Positions 1-6,930 are shown, counted from the stretch's first letter. The stretch is DNA of 24,647 bases from a virus (IMGVR_UViG_3300030294_000155:1-24647); one strand, 5' to 3'. A program made the numbers and translations. The notes: generated by a model from the letters alone, not told the origin.

Positions 1-96
1 AAAAATAAAGTATCTCAAAATCGTATTAATATGTTAAATAGTGTTGGATTTAAATGGGAACTTACATCTGGTGGATCAAAAAAATATGTAATATAG
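1..96 (+). CDS. C-terminal end of an unidentified protein (partial)
   Basis: Frame 1 is open from the first base to a TAG at 94-96 and gives 31 residues. The segment RINMLNSVGFKWE resembles the terminal repeat of helicase-associated (HA) domains, where an Arg, a Leu and a Gly-Phe-x-Trp pattern recur; that link is a guess from a short match. The stop lies 13 nt before the next start codon, and the next gene's Shine-Dalgarno follows directly, so the two are probably co-transcribed. The rest of the gene lies outside the window, and no function can be assigned. Confidence 0.55.
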   Translation, partial: KNKVSQNRINMLNSVGFKWELTSGGSKKYVI

Positions 97-109
97 GGAG
101 GTAAACAAA

Positions 110-1231
110 ATGGACAGAGTATTAGCACATATAGAAAAAATACATAATATCAGACCAATTATGGGTGCTGACAGAATTGAGCAAGTTAACGTTTTGGGTT
201 GGAATGTAATTACCAAGAAAGGTGAATTTAAGGATGGTGATTTAGGTGTTTATATCGAAATTGACAGTAGAGTACCATCTGATAATCCAGAATTTGAATT
301 TCTTGAAAGTAAACATTTTAAAGTCAAAACCATGAATATGAGAAAAACAACCAGTCAAGGTTTAGTTTTACCTTTATCAATTCTTCCAGATAACCATTAC
401 GTAATTGGTGATGATGTTACTGAAATTCTTGGTATCACTAAGATTTTAGAAGATTATGAGCCACCTAAAGTTGATATGATAGTAAAAATTCAAGGCAGAC
501 ATAAAAAATTATTTAAGAATAAATTGTTTAAGCGTTTAATTAAGCACCAATGGTTTAAAGATTTTGTAATACATATGTTAAAGCCAAAGGTTAATTTAAA
601 TAAGTTTCCTTATTGGGTTGTTAAAACAGATGAGGAAAGAGTACAAAATATGCCAAACGTACTTCAAAATAAAGCACCATTTATGGTCACAGAGAAACTT
701 GATGGTACTTCAACTACGTTTACTTTAAAGAAAGTCAAAAATAACAAATATCAATTTATCATTTGTTCTCGTTCTGTTGCACAACCAACTCCAAGCAAAA
801 AGTGTTTTTATGACGATAATGTATATTGGGAAATGGCTTTAAAATATAATGTAGAATCAACTTTAAGAGACTTAATTGGTGACAATGATTACATAACATT
901 ACAGGGCGAAACAGTAGGTGAGACAATCCAAAAAAATAAGTATCATATTACTGGAAGAGATTTTTATGCTTTCAATTTGATTAAAGAAAAAGACGGTAAG
1001 ATTGATAGCATTAGTGCAAGAGACATTCTGTCCAAATATGGTATTAAATTCGTTCCTATTGTTCAAACTGATTACATATTACCAGATACTATTGATGAAT
1101 TAATGACATTTTCAACAGGCAAATCAAACATCTATGATACACTTAGAGAGGGTTATGTGTACAGAAATTATGATTTAGGTATTTCCTTTAAGTGTGTAAG
1201 CAACGAATTCTTATTACAGTGGAGTCTATAA
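110..1231 (+). CDS. RNA ligase, Rnl5 (DRB0094) type
   Basis: 373 aa, predicted ATP-dependent RNA ligase that would seal 3'-OH/5'-phosphate RNA breaks. The nucleotidyltransferase motifs are in order: motif I TEKLDGTS with the adenylated Lys at 196, motif III-like QGETVGE near 265-271 with FYAFNL at 285-290, motif IV EGYVYR at 347-352, and motif V SFKCVSNEFL with Lys361. Residues 1-115 form a separate N-terminal module (GADRIEQV, GWNVITKKGEFKDGDLGVYIEIDS), as in the Deinococcus Rnl5 family, where it is an OB-like domain. Length fits that family. The start has a very strong GGGAGGT site 8 nt upstream. A nucleotidyltransferase and a kinase-HD protein follow within 5 kb, which suggests a phage RNA-repair set. 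Substrate is not visible from sequence. Confidence 0.9.
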   Translation: MDRVLAHIEKIHNIRPIMGADRIEQVNVLGWNVITKKGEFKDGDLGVYIEIDSRVPSDNPEFEFLESKHFKVKTMNMRKTTSQGLVLPLSILPDNHYVIGDDVTEILGITKILEDYEPPKVDMIVKIQGRHKKLFKNKLFKRLIKHQWFKDFVIHMLKPKVNLNKFPYWVVKTDEERVQNMPNVLQNKAPFMVTEKLDGTSTTFTLKKVKNNKYQFIICSRSVAQPTPSKKCFYDDNVYWEMALKYNVESTLRDLIGDNDYITLQGETVGETIQKNKYHITGRDFYAFNLIKEKDGKIDSISARDILSKYGIKFVPIVQTDYILPDTIDELMTFSTGKSNIYDTLREGYVYRNYDLGISFKCVSNEFLLQWSL

Positions 1232-1264
1232 TTTAAAAATTTAAGAAAGAATAGGTATTTTATT

Positions 1265-1735
1265 ATGAAAAAGGAATTTAAAACAGTTACATTTAGAAAT
1301 TATAAAAATCCATTCAATATATGTGAATTGGGATATAGGAAACAGAAAAAAAATGAGGGTGTTGGAGATTTTATAGGATTTGCCACACTTAGAGATGAAA
1401 AATCTAAAAACGTTATTATGTTAACAAGATACGATATGTCTAAAACAGATTTGGACTCAATGGATATTCTTACAGAAATTTCTGGTGCAATTCCTAATCA
1501 AAATTATGATTATTTAATTGATACTCTAAATAATAATACAGGGTTAGTTGTTGAATGGTCACAAGTTGATGGGACTACAAGTGATTATCGTATATTACAC
1601 GATATTGATATTAGTGATAACGACAAGTATAAAGATGTTATTAAAAAAGTAAGTAACGTGTATAAACAAGACAATAATGAAATTTCTAGTTATAAATATA
1701 CCGAATATAAAAATGGTATTATAGCAAAGGTCTAA
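1265..1735 (+). CDS. hypothetical protein
   Basis: 156 aa, not recognised. It is soluble, mixed alpha/beta in composition and rich in Asp, Asn, Lys and Tyr, without cysteine pairs, Walker motifs or membrane segments. The 33-nt gap after the RNA ligase contains no terminator, so it is probably in the same transcript. The ribosome site is weak (AATAGG about 9 nt before the ATG), suggesting modest translation. No function is proposed. Confidence 0.75.
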   Translation: MKKEFKTVTFRNYKNPFNICELGYRKQKKNEGVGDFIGFATLRDEKSKNVIMLTRYDMSKTDLDSMDILTEISGAIPNQNYDYLIDTLNNNTGLVVEWSQVDGTTSDYRILHDIDISDNDKYKDVIKKVSNVYKQDNNEISSYKYTEYKNGIIAKV

Positions 1736-1773
1736 TAAAATTAATAACAAAAAAAGGAGATGATGATTAAAAT

Positions 1774-1947
1774 ATGAAGCATATTAAATCAGAATATATT
1801 TCAAGTGGTATAGATTTTGGAACAGCGTTAGCTATTGTACTTTCATACACATTACATCATTCTATATTTTGGGCAATAGTAAATGGATTTTTTAGTTGGT
1901 TTTATGTAATTTATTATTATTTTACATATGGTGGAGGGATACATTAA
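1774..1947 (+). CDS. small hydrophobic membrane protein
   Basis: 57 aa, preceded by a good AAAAAGGAGAT site. Residues about 11-50 are hydrophobic and aromatic: one helix around GTALAIVLSYTL and a second around FWAIVNGFFSWFYVIYYY. This suggests a hairpin of two membrane segments or one long amphipathic segment. Small proteins of this look (a short charged start, then WAIxxGFFxWFYVIYY) occur in Gram-positive phages and their hosts without known function; that similarity is from memory. The TAA stop overlaps the ATG of the next gene (TAATG), so translation is probably coupled. Confidence 0.75.
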   Translation: MKHIKSEYISSGIDFGTALAIVLSYTLHHSIFWAIVNGFFSWFYVIYYYFTYGGGIH

Positions 1948-2105
1948 TGGAGAAATTTATATGTCCTAAGTGTGGTAAAGAATGGAGTAAAGACTTGTGG
2001 TATCAAAAATCTTTAAGTTATCAAAATTTTTTATATATGACATCAAGTGGTGGTAAAGAAATTGAAAATTGTTGTTTTAATTGTGGATATGTGGAGAAAA
2101 AATGA
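1947..2105 (+). CDS. small zinc-ribbon protein
   Basis: 52 aa. Two Cys pairs, CPKC near residues 6-9 and CFNC near residues 44-47, are spaced as in a zinc ribbon. An open frame extends upstream to 1896, but the ATG at 1947 is preferred because it follows GGAGGG at the usual distance and overlaps the previous stop. The longer version would read through the preceding gene. Function unknown; such mini zinc ribbons usually bind nucleic acid or a protein partner. Its stop overlaps the next start (ATGA). Confidence 0.75.
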   Translation: MEKFICPKCGKEWSKDLWYQKSLSYQNFLYMTSSGGKEIENCCFNCGYVEKK

Positions 2106-2329
2106 AAATAAGTGAATTTAGAAAAATAGTTGATAAAATAGATAATCAAGCAAAAGAATATGGTATTGATAGAGATGTTACAATCGCATTATTATCAACA
2201 TCTTACGGGAAATCATCTAGTAATTTTTCTGATGTATCATCTATTGAAGCAGGATTCGGATTGACTGGATTTGAAATAACAATTTTTGCGGAAGATTATT
2301 TAACTAAATTTAAGGATAAAAATAAATGA
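2102..2329 (+). CDS. hypothetical protein
   Basis: 75 aa, not recognised. The start at 2102 is chosen over the in-frame upstream codon at 2081 because it overlaps the previous stop as ATGA and has a GGAG site just upstream. The N-terminal half (ISEFRKIVDKIDNQAKEYGI) looks helical, and the middle is Ser-rich (SSYGKSSSNFSDVSS pattern). No cysteines or motifs suggest a function. It ends in an ATGA overlap with the following membrane-protein gene, so it sits inside a tightly coupled string of small genes. Confidence 0.7.
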   Translation: MKISEFRKIVDKIDNQAKEYGIDRDVTIALLSTSYGKSSSNFSDVSSIEAGFGLTGFEITIFAEDYLTKFKDKNK

Positions 2330-2529
2330 AAAAATTTAAAAAGTTAGATATTAAAGATAAGGTATTTGTTATAACCGTAGTATTACAGATTATATTTTTT
2401 ATAACATTTGCAATCCTTGCTATCGTAAAAGGTAATGTATTTTTAGTTACATTGGGTGGTATTGGTCAATTAATCATATATCTTATAGGATTAATTATTA
2501 GCGTATTAATTAGTGTATTTGAAGAATAA
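2326..2529 (+). CDS. small two-helix membrane protein
   Basis: 67 aa. A Lys-rich N-terminus (KKFKKLDIKDK) precedes two hydrophobic helices at about residues 12-34 and 40-64, separated by a short polar Lys-Gly-Asn turn, followed by a Glu-Glu end. The pattern suggests an inner-membrane hairpin with the Lys-rich end in the cytoplasm. It overlaps the preceding gene by ATGA and has no strong ribosome site of its own, so coupling is likely. Family unknown; it is too unlike a holin, and too far from any lysis gene, to make that call. Confidence 0.7.
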   Translation: MKKFKKLDIKDKVFVITVVLQIIFFITFAILAIVKGNVFLVTLGGIGQLIIYLIGLIISVLISVFEE

Positions 2530-2564
2530 AACTTGAATTTTATACAAGAGAGGATAATGAAAAA

Positions 2565-2771
2565 GTGAATGAATATATGATTTCAGAAAGTAAAAATGTA
2601 TCAGTAAAGATGATAAAAAAAGGTGACGAAAAATTGATAAGTTGTAAACATGATGAGTTAATATGTTCTTCATATACCGTAGATGGTGGTATCCTAGTTT
2701 GGATTTGCCCTAAATGTCATAGTTGGTTTCAAACATCTGTTCCAGTAAAAAAATTGAAAAGGATAAAATGA
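2565..2771 (+). CDS. small Cys/His (zinc-ribbon) protein
   Basis: 68 aa from a GTG start, or 64 aa from the in-frame ATG at 2577. The GTG lies about 11 nt after AGAGAGG and is slightly favoured. Potential zinc ligands are CKHDELIC around residues 27-34 and CPKCH around residues 48-52, giving a four-Cys ribbon with spare His. The C-terminus is basic (VKKLKRIK), which would suit nucleic-acid contact. Function unknown. The next start lies one base after the stop. Confidence 0.65.
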   Translation: MNEYMISESKNVSVKMIKKGDEKLISCKHDELICSSYTVDGGILVWICPKCHSWFQTSVPVKKLKRIK

Positions 2772-2772
2772 T

Positions 2773-3150
2773 ATGGAAGAAGTATTTAAAGCAAAAGGCA
2801 GAATAATTTTTAGATATACTAATACTGGTATTCAGACTCAAACATATGATAGAGATTACTATCTTAGACAAAATGATAACTACTCTGACTATGTTGATTT
2901 TATTTATGGAAGTCATTTTAGTCGTAGTATTTATGATTTAATGACAGGTAAAGAATTTTATAAAGAAGTGGATTCTGAATGTTTTATTGATTATGATGGA
3001 TCAATTGCAGATGTTTTTGTTGACGGATACCTAAGTAATTTAGGATTAGCGTATAAAGAAATTTGCCAAGGTGATTTTTTAGTAGATGGAGAGGTATGGC
3101 TTGAAATGTGTAATAGTCGTGATATTCAAGTTAATTGGGCAAACAAATAA
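2773..3150 (+). CDS. hypothetical acidic protein
   Basis: 125 aa, not recognised. Rich in Asp and Tyr (DRDYYL, DNYSDYVDFIYGSH, FIDYDGSIADVFVDGYLSNLG), soluble and strongly acidic. The single cysteines are not paired, so metal binding is not suggested. The ribosome site AAAGGAT lies inside the end of the previous gene. Its TAA overlaps the ATG of the following gene (TAATG). Confidence 0.7.
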   Translation: MEEVFKAKGRIIFRYTNTGIQTQTYDRDYYLRQNDNYSDYVDFIYGSHFSRSIYDLMTGKEFYKEVDSECFIDYDGSIADVFVDGYLSNLGLAYKEICQGDFLVDGEVWLEMCNSRDIQVNWANK

Positions 3151-3476
3151 TGGAAAGTATATTTAAAGGTAACTATTTTCATTTCATATGCCCACGTTTT
3201 ATTGATTTTGAAAGTCTACATGCCTATACTAACCAAGAAAAACAAAAATGTTTAGAGAGTCTATGTAAGAGTGCTATTGATGTCCCTATTATTAAAGATG
3301 ATGTTGTTATTGGAGTAATTAAAGATTGCCATATTGCAAAAGGGGGAGATAGATTAGTATATGGTGGAATAATTTGGGATAATGTGTTACAAGAAATAAT
3401 AGTTGGCAAAGATAATAAACCTAAAATATCTTCTATAATTCTAAATAAGAATGGGGATATAAATAATGGGAGATAA
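3150..3476 (+). CDS. hypothetical protein
   Basis: 108 aa, not recognised. A TTG at 3135 is in frame, but the ATG at 3150 fits better: it forms the TAATG overlap with the preceding gene, like its neighbours. Residues about 47-75 (VPIIKDDVVIGVIKDCHIAKGGDRLVYGG, in pieces) read like beta strands with a Gly turn. The end of the gene overlaps the start of the next small zinc-ribbon gene in another frame, consistent with translational coupling. Confidence 0.65.
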   Translation: MESIFKGNYFHFICPRFIDFESLHAYTNQEKQKCLESLCKSAIDVPIIKDDVVIGVIKDCHIAKGGDRLVYGGIIWDNVLQEIIVGKDNKPKISSIILNKNGDINNGR

Positions 3477-3642
3477 TATTGTTAAAGCAGAGTGGACAGA
3501 GGGAACATATTTTTGTCATGATTATGATACAGGAGATTATTCTCATGTTACTTATTATAAATGCTCAAATTGTGGTGCTGAATTTGAATATCGTAAAACG
3601 GCATATTGTCCATCTTGTGGATCAAAAATGAATTTAGATTAA
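3466..3642 (+). CDS. small zinc-ribbon protein
   Basis: 58 aa, overlapping the preceding gene by 11 nt. The C-terminal half is a classical ribbon: CSNCG near residue 37, then CPSCGSKM near residue 52. The N-terminus is acidic and aromatic (EWTEGTYFCHDYDTGDY). Proteins ending in a YKCSxCG...CPxCGxKM module are common in Gram-positive phages as uncharacterised rubredoxin-like or zinc-ribbon proteins; this is family knowledge from memory. The start at ATGGGAG is preceded by GGGGATAT about 9 nt upstream. Confidence 0.75.
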   Translation: MGDNIVKAEWTEGTYFCHDYDTGDYSHVTYYKCSNCGAEFEYRKTAYCPSCGSKMNLD

Positions 3643-3656
3643 GGATTGATAAAATT

Positions 3657-3896
3657 ATGAAAGTATTACTTGAAATAGATTTTAATTTTGACGGAATGGA
3701 AGACTGTAGTGACGAAGAATTTAAGGATTGCTTAAAGGAAGTGTTGCATGATGGTTCTGATTGTACAAACACTGACATTGAAATACTAAATATCCAAACA
3801 GAAGTAGATAAATCATGGAAGAAAATAGTAAAAATACCTAAAACAAAAATTAGTAAAAGGGAAAATGGATCGATAACTATAGAATCTTTTATTTAA
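3657..3896 (+). CDS. hypothetical acidic small protein
   Basis: 79 aa, not recognised. The frame is open from 3606, but ATG 3657 follows an AAGGATTG ribosome site and begins after the previous stop. The sequence alternates as beta strand (KVLLEIDFNF), acidic helix (DCSDEEFKDCLKEVL) and strand (IEILNIQTEV), then a basic end. It is the last gene before a new promoter at 3925, so the transcription unit from the RNA ligase may end or be reinforced here. No terminator is obvious. Confidence 0.65.
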   Translation: MKVLLEIDFNFDGMEDCSDEEFKDCLKEVLHDGSDCTNTDIEILNIQTEVDKSWKKIVKIPKTKISKRENGSITIESFI

Positions 3897-3924
3897 AATA
3901 TAAAAAATTGAATTCTTATTTTAC

Positions 3925-3953
3925 TTGACAAATAAATAAATATAGACTATAAT
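3925..3953 (+). promoter_or_regulatory. sigma-A type promoter P1
   Basis: Perfect TTGACA (3925-3930) and TATAAT (3948-3953) separated by 17 nt, in the gap before the gene at 3974. It carries the ACTTGAC and ACTATAATATA blocks also found in the other three promoters of the window. A start point near 3960 would give a leader of about 14 nt. Confidence 0.88.
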
Positions 3954-3973
3954 ATAGGTATAGAGATGATAAA

Positions 3974-4147
3974 ATGTGTAATTCAAAATTTGTTATGACT
4001 GGATTAATTTGTAGCGAATGCGGAAATGAAGATACTATTATGAGAAAATCTGGAAAGTTAAAAAGGTCTGGTCATATTAAAGATTTATATTGTTATAAGT
4101 GTAAGAAGAGAACAAAACATACAGAAATGACAAAAGGATGTATTTAA
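3974..4147 (+). CDS. small zinc-ribbon protein
   Basis: 57 aa, first gene after promoter P1. Zinc ligands: CSEC near residues 13-16 and CYKC near residues 41-44, with the basic linker RKSGKLKRSGHIKD between them and a Lys-rich tail. The arrangement resembles small phage proteins of the form TGLxCSxCG...HIKxLYCYxC, which are uncharacterised as far as I know. It is too short for many gene finders, but the ribosome site (GAGATGAT), the promoter and the one-base gap to the next gene support it. Confidence 0.75.
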   Translation: MCNSKFVMTGLICSECGNEDTIMRKSGKLKRSGHIKDLYCYKCKKRTKHTEMTKGCI

Positions 4148-4148
4148 A

Positions 4149-4556
4149 ATGGAAACTATTTATGAAGAAAAAGTTATAAAACGTCCTGTTAAGTTTATAG
4201 CAAAAGACGGAAGAGAATTTCATAGTTTACTAGATTGTGCAAATTATGAAAAACAAATAAGTATTAATGATGCCATAAAAAATATACCACATTTTGAATT
4301 TGATATTGACGATATGACAGATTGGTTTTATATCACATCTGAATCTGATTTTATATCAGTAATTCAGTTTATGTTTTTAACTGGTTATTTACATATACCT
4401 ATATATAAATATCATAATGAACTTGGATGGTATGGGTTTTCATTTGAATCTAATAATGATAGTGCTGACGAAGTTTATTATACCCCATTAAAATCAGTCA
4501 CAGATAATTATGATAAATTTATCAGTGTAATAAATAGTAAAGGAGTAACGAAATGA
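4149..4556 (+). CDS. hypothetical phage protein
   Basis: 135 aa. The N-terminus (YEEKVIKRPVKFIAKDGREFHSLLDCANYE, in pieces) is of a type seen in several Gram-positive phages, where a short strand-turn-strand is followed by a His-Ser-Leu-x-Asp helix; function unknown. The rest is acidic (FEFDIDDMTDWFYI, SESDFISVIQF). No metal or nucleotide motif. AAAGGATG lies about 10 nt before the ATG. Its stop overlaps the start of the nucleotidyltransferase gene (ATGA), so expression of the two is probably coupled. Confidence 0.75.
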   Translation: METIYEEKVIKRPVKFIAKDGREFHSLLDCANYEKQISINDAIKNIPHFEFDIDDMTDWFYITSESDFISVIQFMFLTGYLHIPIYKYHNELGWYGFSFESNNDSADEVYYTPLKSVTDNYDKFISVINSKGVTK

Positions 4557-5422
4557 ACAAAGAACGAATTTTAGAAATATTACAAAAATACAAAGAAGAC
4601 TTAGAAAAAGATGGATATAAAGTAGCTTATATAGCATGTTATGGAAGTAATAACTATGGTTTAGATTTGTACACAGATACATATAAATCTGACTTAGATG
4701 CCAAAGCGGTTATTGTGCCAGACTTAGATGCCTTAGTTTATAATAGCAAACCTGTTTCATTTGTCAAAAAAATGGAATTTGGAGAATGTAACATTCAAGA
4801 TATTAGGGTATATATGACATCTTTAATCAAAGCAAATCCTGCGTATATTGAGACTCTTTATACTGATTATTTTATTATTGACGATAATTTTAAAAGTGAA
4901 ATGTCACAAATTATTTCCAAAAGAGACGATCTAGTATACGCTCTAAGAGGACAATTTATGAGAGCAATATACGGAATGATGTGTGAAAAAGATGTTGCAT
5001 TGTGCCATCCATATCCTGCAACAATGGCTAAGATAGAGAAATGGGGTTGGGATGGGAAACAATTAAGTCATAACTATAGACTGTTATGCTTAATGACTAA
5101 TTATTTTTTTGACAATAAGCCATTAAAAGAGTGTTTCTGTCCAGATCAAGTAAGCAAAACTATAATTATTAACTATAAATTAAATCAAACTCCTACTGGT
5201 GTAGACGAAGCAACGTATATAAGCAATCGATATGTACAACTAGGTAAATCTATGAGAGCAGAAATATTATCAAAGCTAGATGAAAAAATAATCGACTATT
5301 CTGTCAAGGATGAAATCATCGCTTTATCGAGAAACATTATTAAAAGTCATATCGAAAAAAGCGTTTCATATAAGTGTTTTTATGATATGATCGATAAATT
5401 AAATGCGTGTAATTATGACTAA
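4553..5422 (+). CDS. RlaP-type nucleotidyltransferase (pol beta superfamily)
   Basis: 289 aa. The minimal nucleotidyltransferase signature is present: YGSNNYGL at about residues 30-37 (Gly-Ser), then SDLDAKAV at about 45-52 with the metal-binding Asp-x-Asp. This matches the family known as RlaP (Pfam RlaP / COG3541), which comparative genomics has linked to RNA-repair operons. The rest is helical, with ETLYTDY and ALRGQFMRAIYGMM segments typical of the family. Reaction and substrate are not known for the family. Lying between an RNA ligase and a kinase-HD protein, it may add or remove nucleotides or tag RNA ends during repair; that is inference. Start overlaps the previous stop (ATGA), with AAAGGAG upstream. 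Confidence 0.82.
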   Translation: MNKERILEILQKYKEDLEKDGYKVAYIACYGSNNYGLDLYTDTYKSDLDAKAVIVPDLDALVYNSKPVSFVKKMEFGECNIQDIRVYMTSLIKANPAYIETLYTDYFIIDDNFKSEMSQIISKRDDLVYALRGQFMRAIYGMMCEKDVALCHPYPATMAKIEKWGWDGKQLSHNYRLLCLMTNYFFDNKPLKECFCPDQVSKTIIINYKLNQTPTGVDEATYISNRYVQLGKSMRAEILSKLDEKIIDYSVKDEIIALSRNIIKSHIEKSVSYKCFYDMIDKLNACNYD

Positions 5423-5454
5423 ATTATTAGTAAAGATTAATAATGGTGAAAAAT

Positions 5455-5652
5455 ATGAATTTATTAAAAGTTAACATTAAAGACATTAACCTTGAAGAAG
5501 TTATACGGATCAATGATTCTGCTGATGATCTATATAGCTACACAAGTGTTGATATGATAACAGAATGCCACGGTTTTAATAATCGTGTGATTACTAAATT
5601 CCCAACAAAAGAATGGGAAGAAATTAAAAAACAGGGATATTATATGGCTTAA
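5455..5652 (+). CDS. hypothetical small protein, possibly the frameshifted 3' part of a longer gene
   Basis: 65 aa from ATG 5455; an in-frame ATG at 5443 would add four residues. GGTGA sits 6 nt before 5455. The sequence (INLEEVIRINDSADDLYSYTS, ending in KEWEEIKKQGYYMA, given in pieces) is an acidic strand-helix mix without known motifs. Just upstream a 19-codon frame begins at 5415 with an ATGACTAA overlap on the previous gene and encodes MTKLLVKINNGEKYEFIKS. The two may be one gene broken by an indel in the A-rich stretch at 5449-5475. Confidence 0.55.
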   Translation: MNLLKVNIKDINLEEVIRINDSADDLYSYTSVDMITECHGFNNRVITKFPTKEWEEIKKQGYYMA

Positions 5653-5674
5653 ATTAAGAAAGGAGCAAAATTAA

Positions 5675-6586
5675 ATGCAAAAATTTATAATGTTGGTAGG
5701 AATATCTGGTTCTGGAAAATCTACATATTCTAAATTATATACAGATATTTCAATGGAATTCAAAATTCATTCTTCTGATGCTTTAAGAGCAGAATTATAC
5801 GGAAATGAAAGTATAAAAGGAAATAACAATGAGTTATTTAGTGAACTACATAAACGTATAATTTCAGACCTAACAAATGGCAAAAGTGTTATTTACGACG
5901 CTTGTAATCTTTCATGTAAACGTAGGATGGCTTTTTTACAAAGTATCAAAAAAATAGATTGTTATAAGGAATGCGTGGTAATCGCTACACCTTATGAACA
6001 ATGCCTAGTAAATAATTGTAAAAGAGAACGCAAAGTTCCAGAAGACGTTATTAAAAGAATGTATATGAGTTTTTGTTTTCCTGCATACTTTGAGGGTTGG
6101 AATAACATAAGCATACATTATTATAACAGTTTAATTACAGGATATAAAATTAAAGATTTAAATATCCTAAATACATATGATCAACATAATCCAAATCACA
6201 CACTTACCCTCGGTGGTCATATGAAAAAATGTGGTGATTATGTTTCTTCACAAATTAATAGCCGTAAAGAATTGGATTTGGCGGCATATTTACACGATAT
6301 TGGTAAACCATTTTGTCAAACATACCAAAATACTAAAGGAGAAACAACAGAAAAAGCACACTATTATTGTCACGAAAATGTGGGTGCTTATCTTGCTATG
6401 TTTTATTTATATAATGAAAATTGTATAAATAGTGAAATTGTTGAAATTTGTACACTCATTCAAAATCATATGAAACCATATTTCTTTGAGTTTGAAAAGA
6501 CAAGAAAAAGATATAATGATTTATTTGGTGATAGGCTATATAATGACATTATGTTAATAAACAAAGGCGATAGAGTAGCACATTAA
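5675..6586 (+). CDS. polynucleotide kinase-like P-loop domain fused to HD phosphohydrolase
   Basis: 303 aa. Residues 1-150 are a T4-Pnk-like kinase: Walker A GISGSGKST at 9-17, SSDALR with the likely catalytic Asp35, DACNLS at 75-80, and a basic lid RERKVPEDVIKRM at 117-129. Residues about 165-300 are an HD domain: His182 (GGH), the HD pair at 207-208 (LHDIGK), His229 and His233 (KAHYYCHEN), His265 (QNHMKP). The kinase would phosphorylate 5'-OH ends. By analogy with bacterial HD-Pnk enzymes the HD domain could remove 2',3'-cyclic or 3'-phosphates, making this a two-headed end-healing enzyme, but the domain order is reversed from Runella HD-Pnk. The start follows AAAGGAGC. The stop codon is inside the terminator hairpin. 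Confidence 0.85.
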   Translation: MQKFIMLVGISGSGKSTYSKLYTDISMEFKIHSSDALRAELYGNESIKGNNNELFSELHKRIISDLTNGKSVIYDACNLSCKRRMAFLQSIKKIDCYKECVVIATPYEQCLVNNCKRERKVPEDVIKRMYMSFCFPAYFEGWNNISIHYYNSLITGYKIKDLNILNTYDQHNPNHTLTLGGHMKKCGDYVSSQINSRKELDLAAYLHDIGKPFCQTYQNTKGETTEKAHYYCHENVGAYLAMFYLYNENCINSEIVEICTLIQNHMKPYFFEFEKTRKRYNDLFGDRLYNDIMLINKGDRVAH

Positions 6587-6618
6587 TAGACTTATTTAAT
6601 CGGATAAGTCTATTTTAT
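6585..6618 (+). terminator. Rho-independent terminator after the kinase-HD gene
   Basis: An 11-bp stem, AATAGACTTAT (6585-6595) with ATAAGTCTATT (6604-6614), has an 8-nt loop and is followed by TTATTT. It starts within the stop codon of the kinase-HD gene. The stem is A+T-rich, as expected here, and the U tract is short, so termination may be partial. Confidence 0.7.
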
Positions 6619-6689
6619 TTAATTAAAATATGTTCATATTGTAATATGAATATATTGTGCAAAATCCCAAAATTAATTTTTAAATTCAC

Positions 6690-6718
6690 TTGACTATTTG
6701 TATGATTTGCACTATAAT
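6690..6718 (+). promoter_or_regulatory. sigma-A type promoter P2 for the Ro60-like gene
   Basis: TTGACT (6690-6695), 17-nt spacer, TATAAT (6713-6718). Flanks share AATTCACTTGACTATTT with promoter P3 and ACTATAATATA with all four promoters. Transcription would start near 6725, giving a leader of about 205 nt before the ATG at 6931, far longer than the leaders of P1, P3 and P4. That leader contains two of the three related RNA elements. Confidence 0.88.
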
Positions 6719-6739
6719 ATAATTGTAAGGGAAATAAAT

Positions 6740-6801
6740 AAGACACTAACAGCGATACATATAAAGAATTTACTGTTAATAAATCATCTTTAATGTGTCT
6801 T
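6740..6801 (+). ncRNA. structured RNA element E1 in the leader of the Ro60-like gene
   Basis: The outer stem AAGACAC (6740-6746) pairs with GTGTCTT (6795-6801). It is stacked directly on the inner stem TAACAG (6747-6752) with CTGTTA (6773-6778), which encloses a 20-nt loop. A 16-nt unpaired segment on the 3' side ends in TTTAAT, just before the closing strand. ACAGC begins nine bases after the start of the stem, followed by an A/U run containing ATATAAA. The same plan recurs at 6822-6889 and 8447-8502. It could be a small RNA bound by the Ro60-like protein or a cis-regulatory leader structure. It carries no ORF. Confidence 0.6.
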
Positions 6802-6821
6802 GATATTAACCCACACCGATT

Positions 6822-6889
6822 AATTTTAGTCACTGACAGCAAAATATATAAAAATAATGTTTTCTATTATTATTAAGGTGGCTAGAATT
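6822..6889 (+). ncRNA. structured RNA element E3 in the leader of the Ro60-like gene
   Basis: A 13-bp stem pairs AATTTTAGTCACT (6822-6834) with GGTGGCTAGAATT (6877-6889), with three G-U pairs. Its upper 7 bp (AGTCACT/GGTGGCT) occupy the place of the AAGACAC stem of E1 but have a different sequence. The 5' strand is followed by GACAGC and an A/U run containing ATATAAA. An inner hairpin AATAAT (6853-6858) with ATTATT (6866-6871) has a U-rich loop. ATTAA precedes the 3' strand, as TTTAAT does in the other copies. It lies 20 nt after E1 and 41 nt before the start codon. Confidence 0.55.
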
Positions 6890-6930
6890 TAGAACACATC
6901 TAAATTATTAAATTAAAAGGAGAAATTGAA

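Noticed and set aside
6231-6428. 65-codon + frame inside the kinase-HD gene
   Set aside because: It lies fully within the HD domain coding region in another frame and lacks its own ribosome site.
6615-6842. 75-codon - strand frame in the leader of the Ro60-like gene
   Set aside because: It runs against promoter P2 and the RNA elements, has no ribosome site, and its translation resembles no protein. Chance in A+T-rich intergenic DNA is likelier.
6740-6889. A known riboswitch or T-box in the long leader
   Set aside because: No familiar aptamer motif or T-box sequence was seen, and the same element recurs downstream of the gene, which does not fit a riboswitch.
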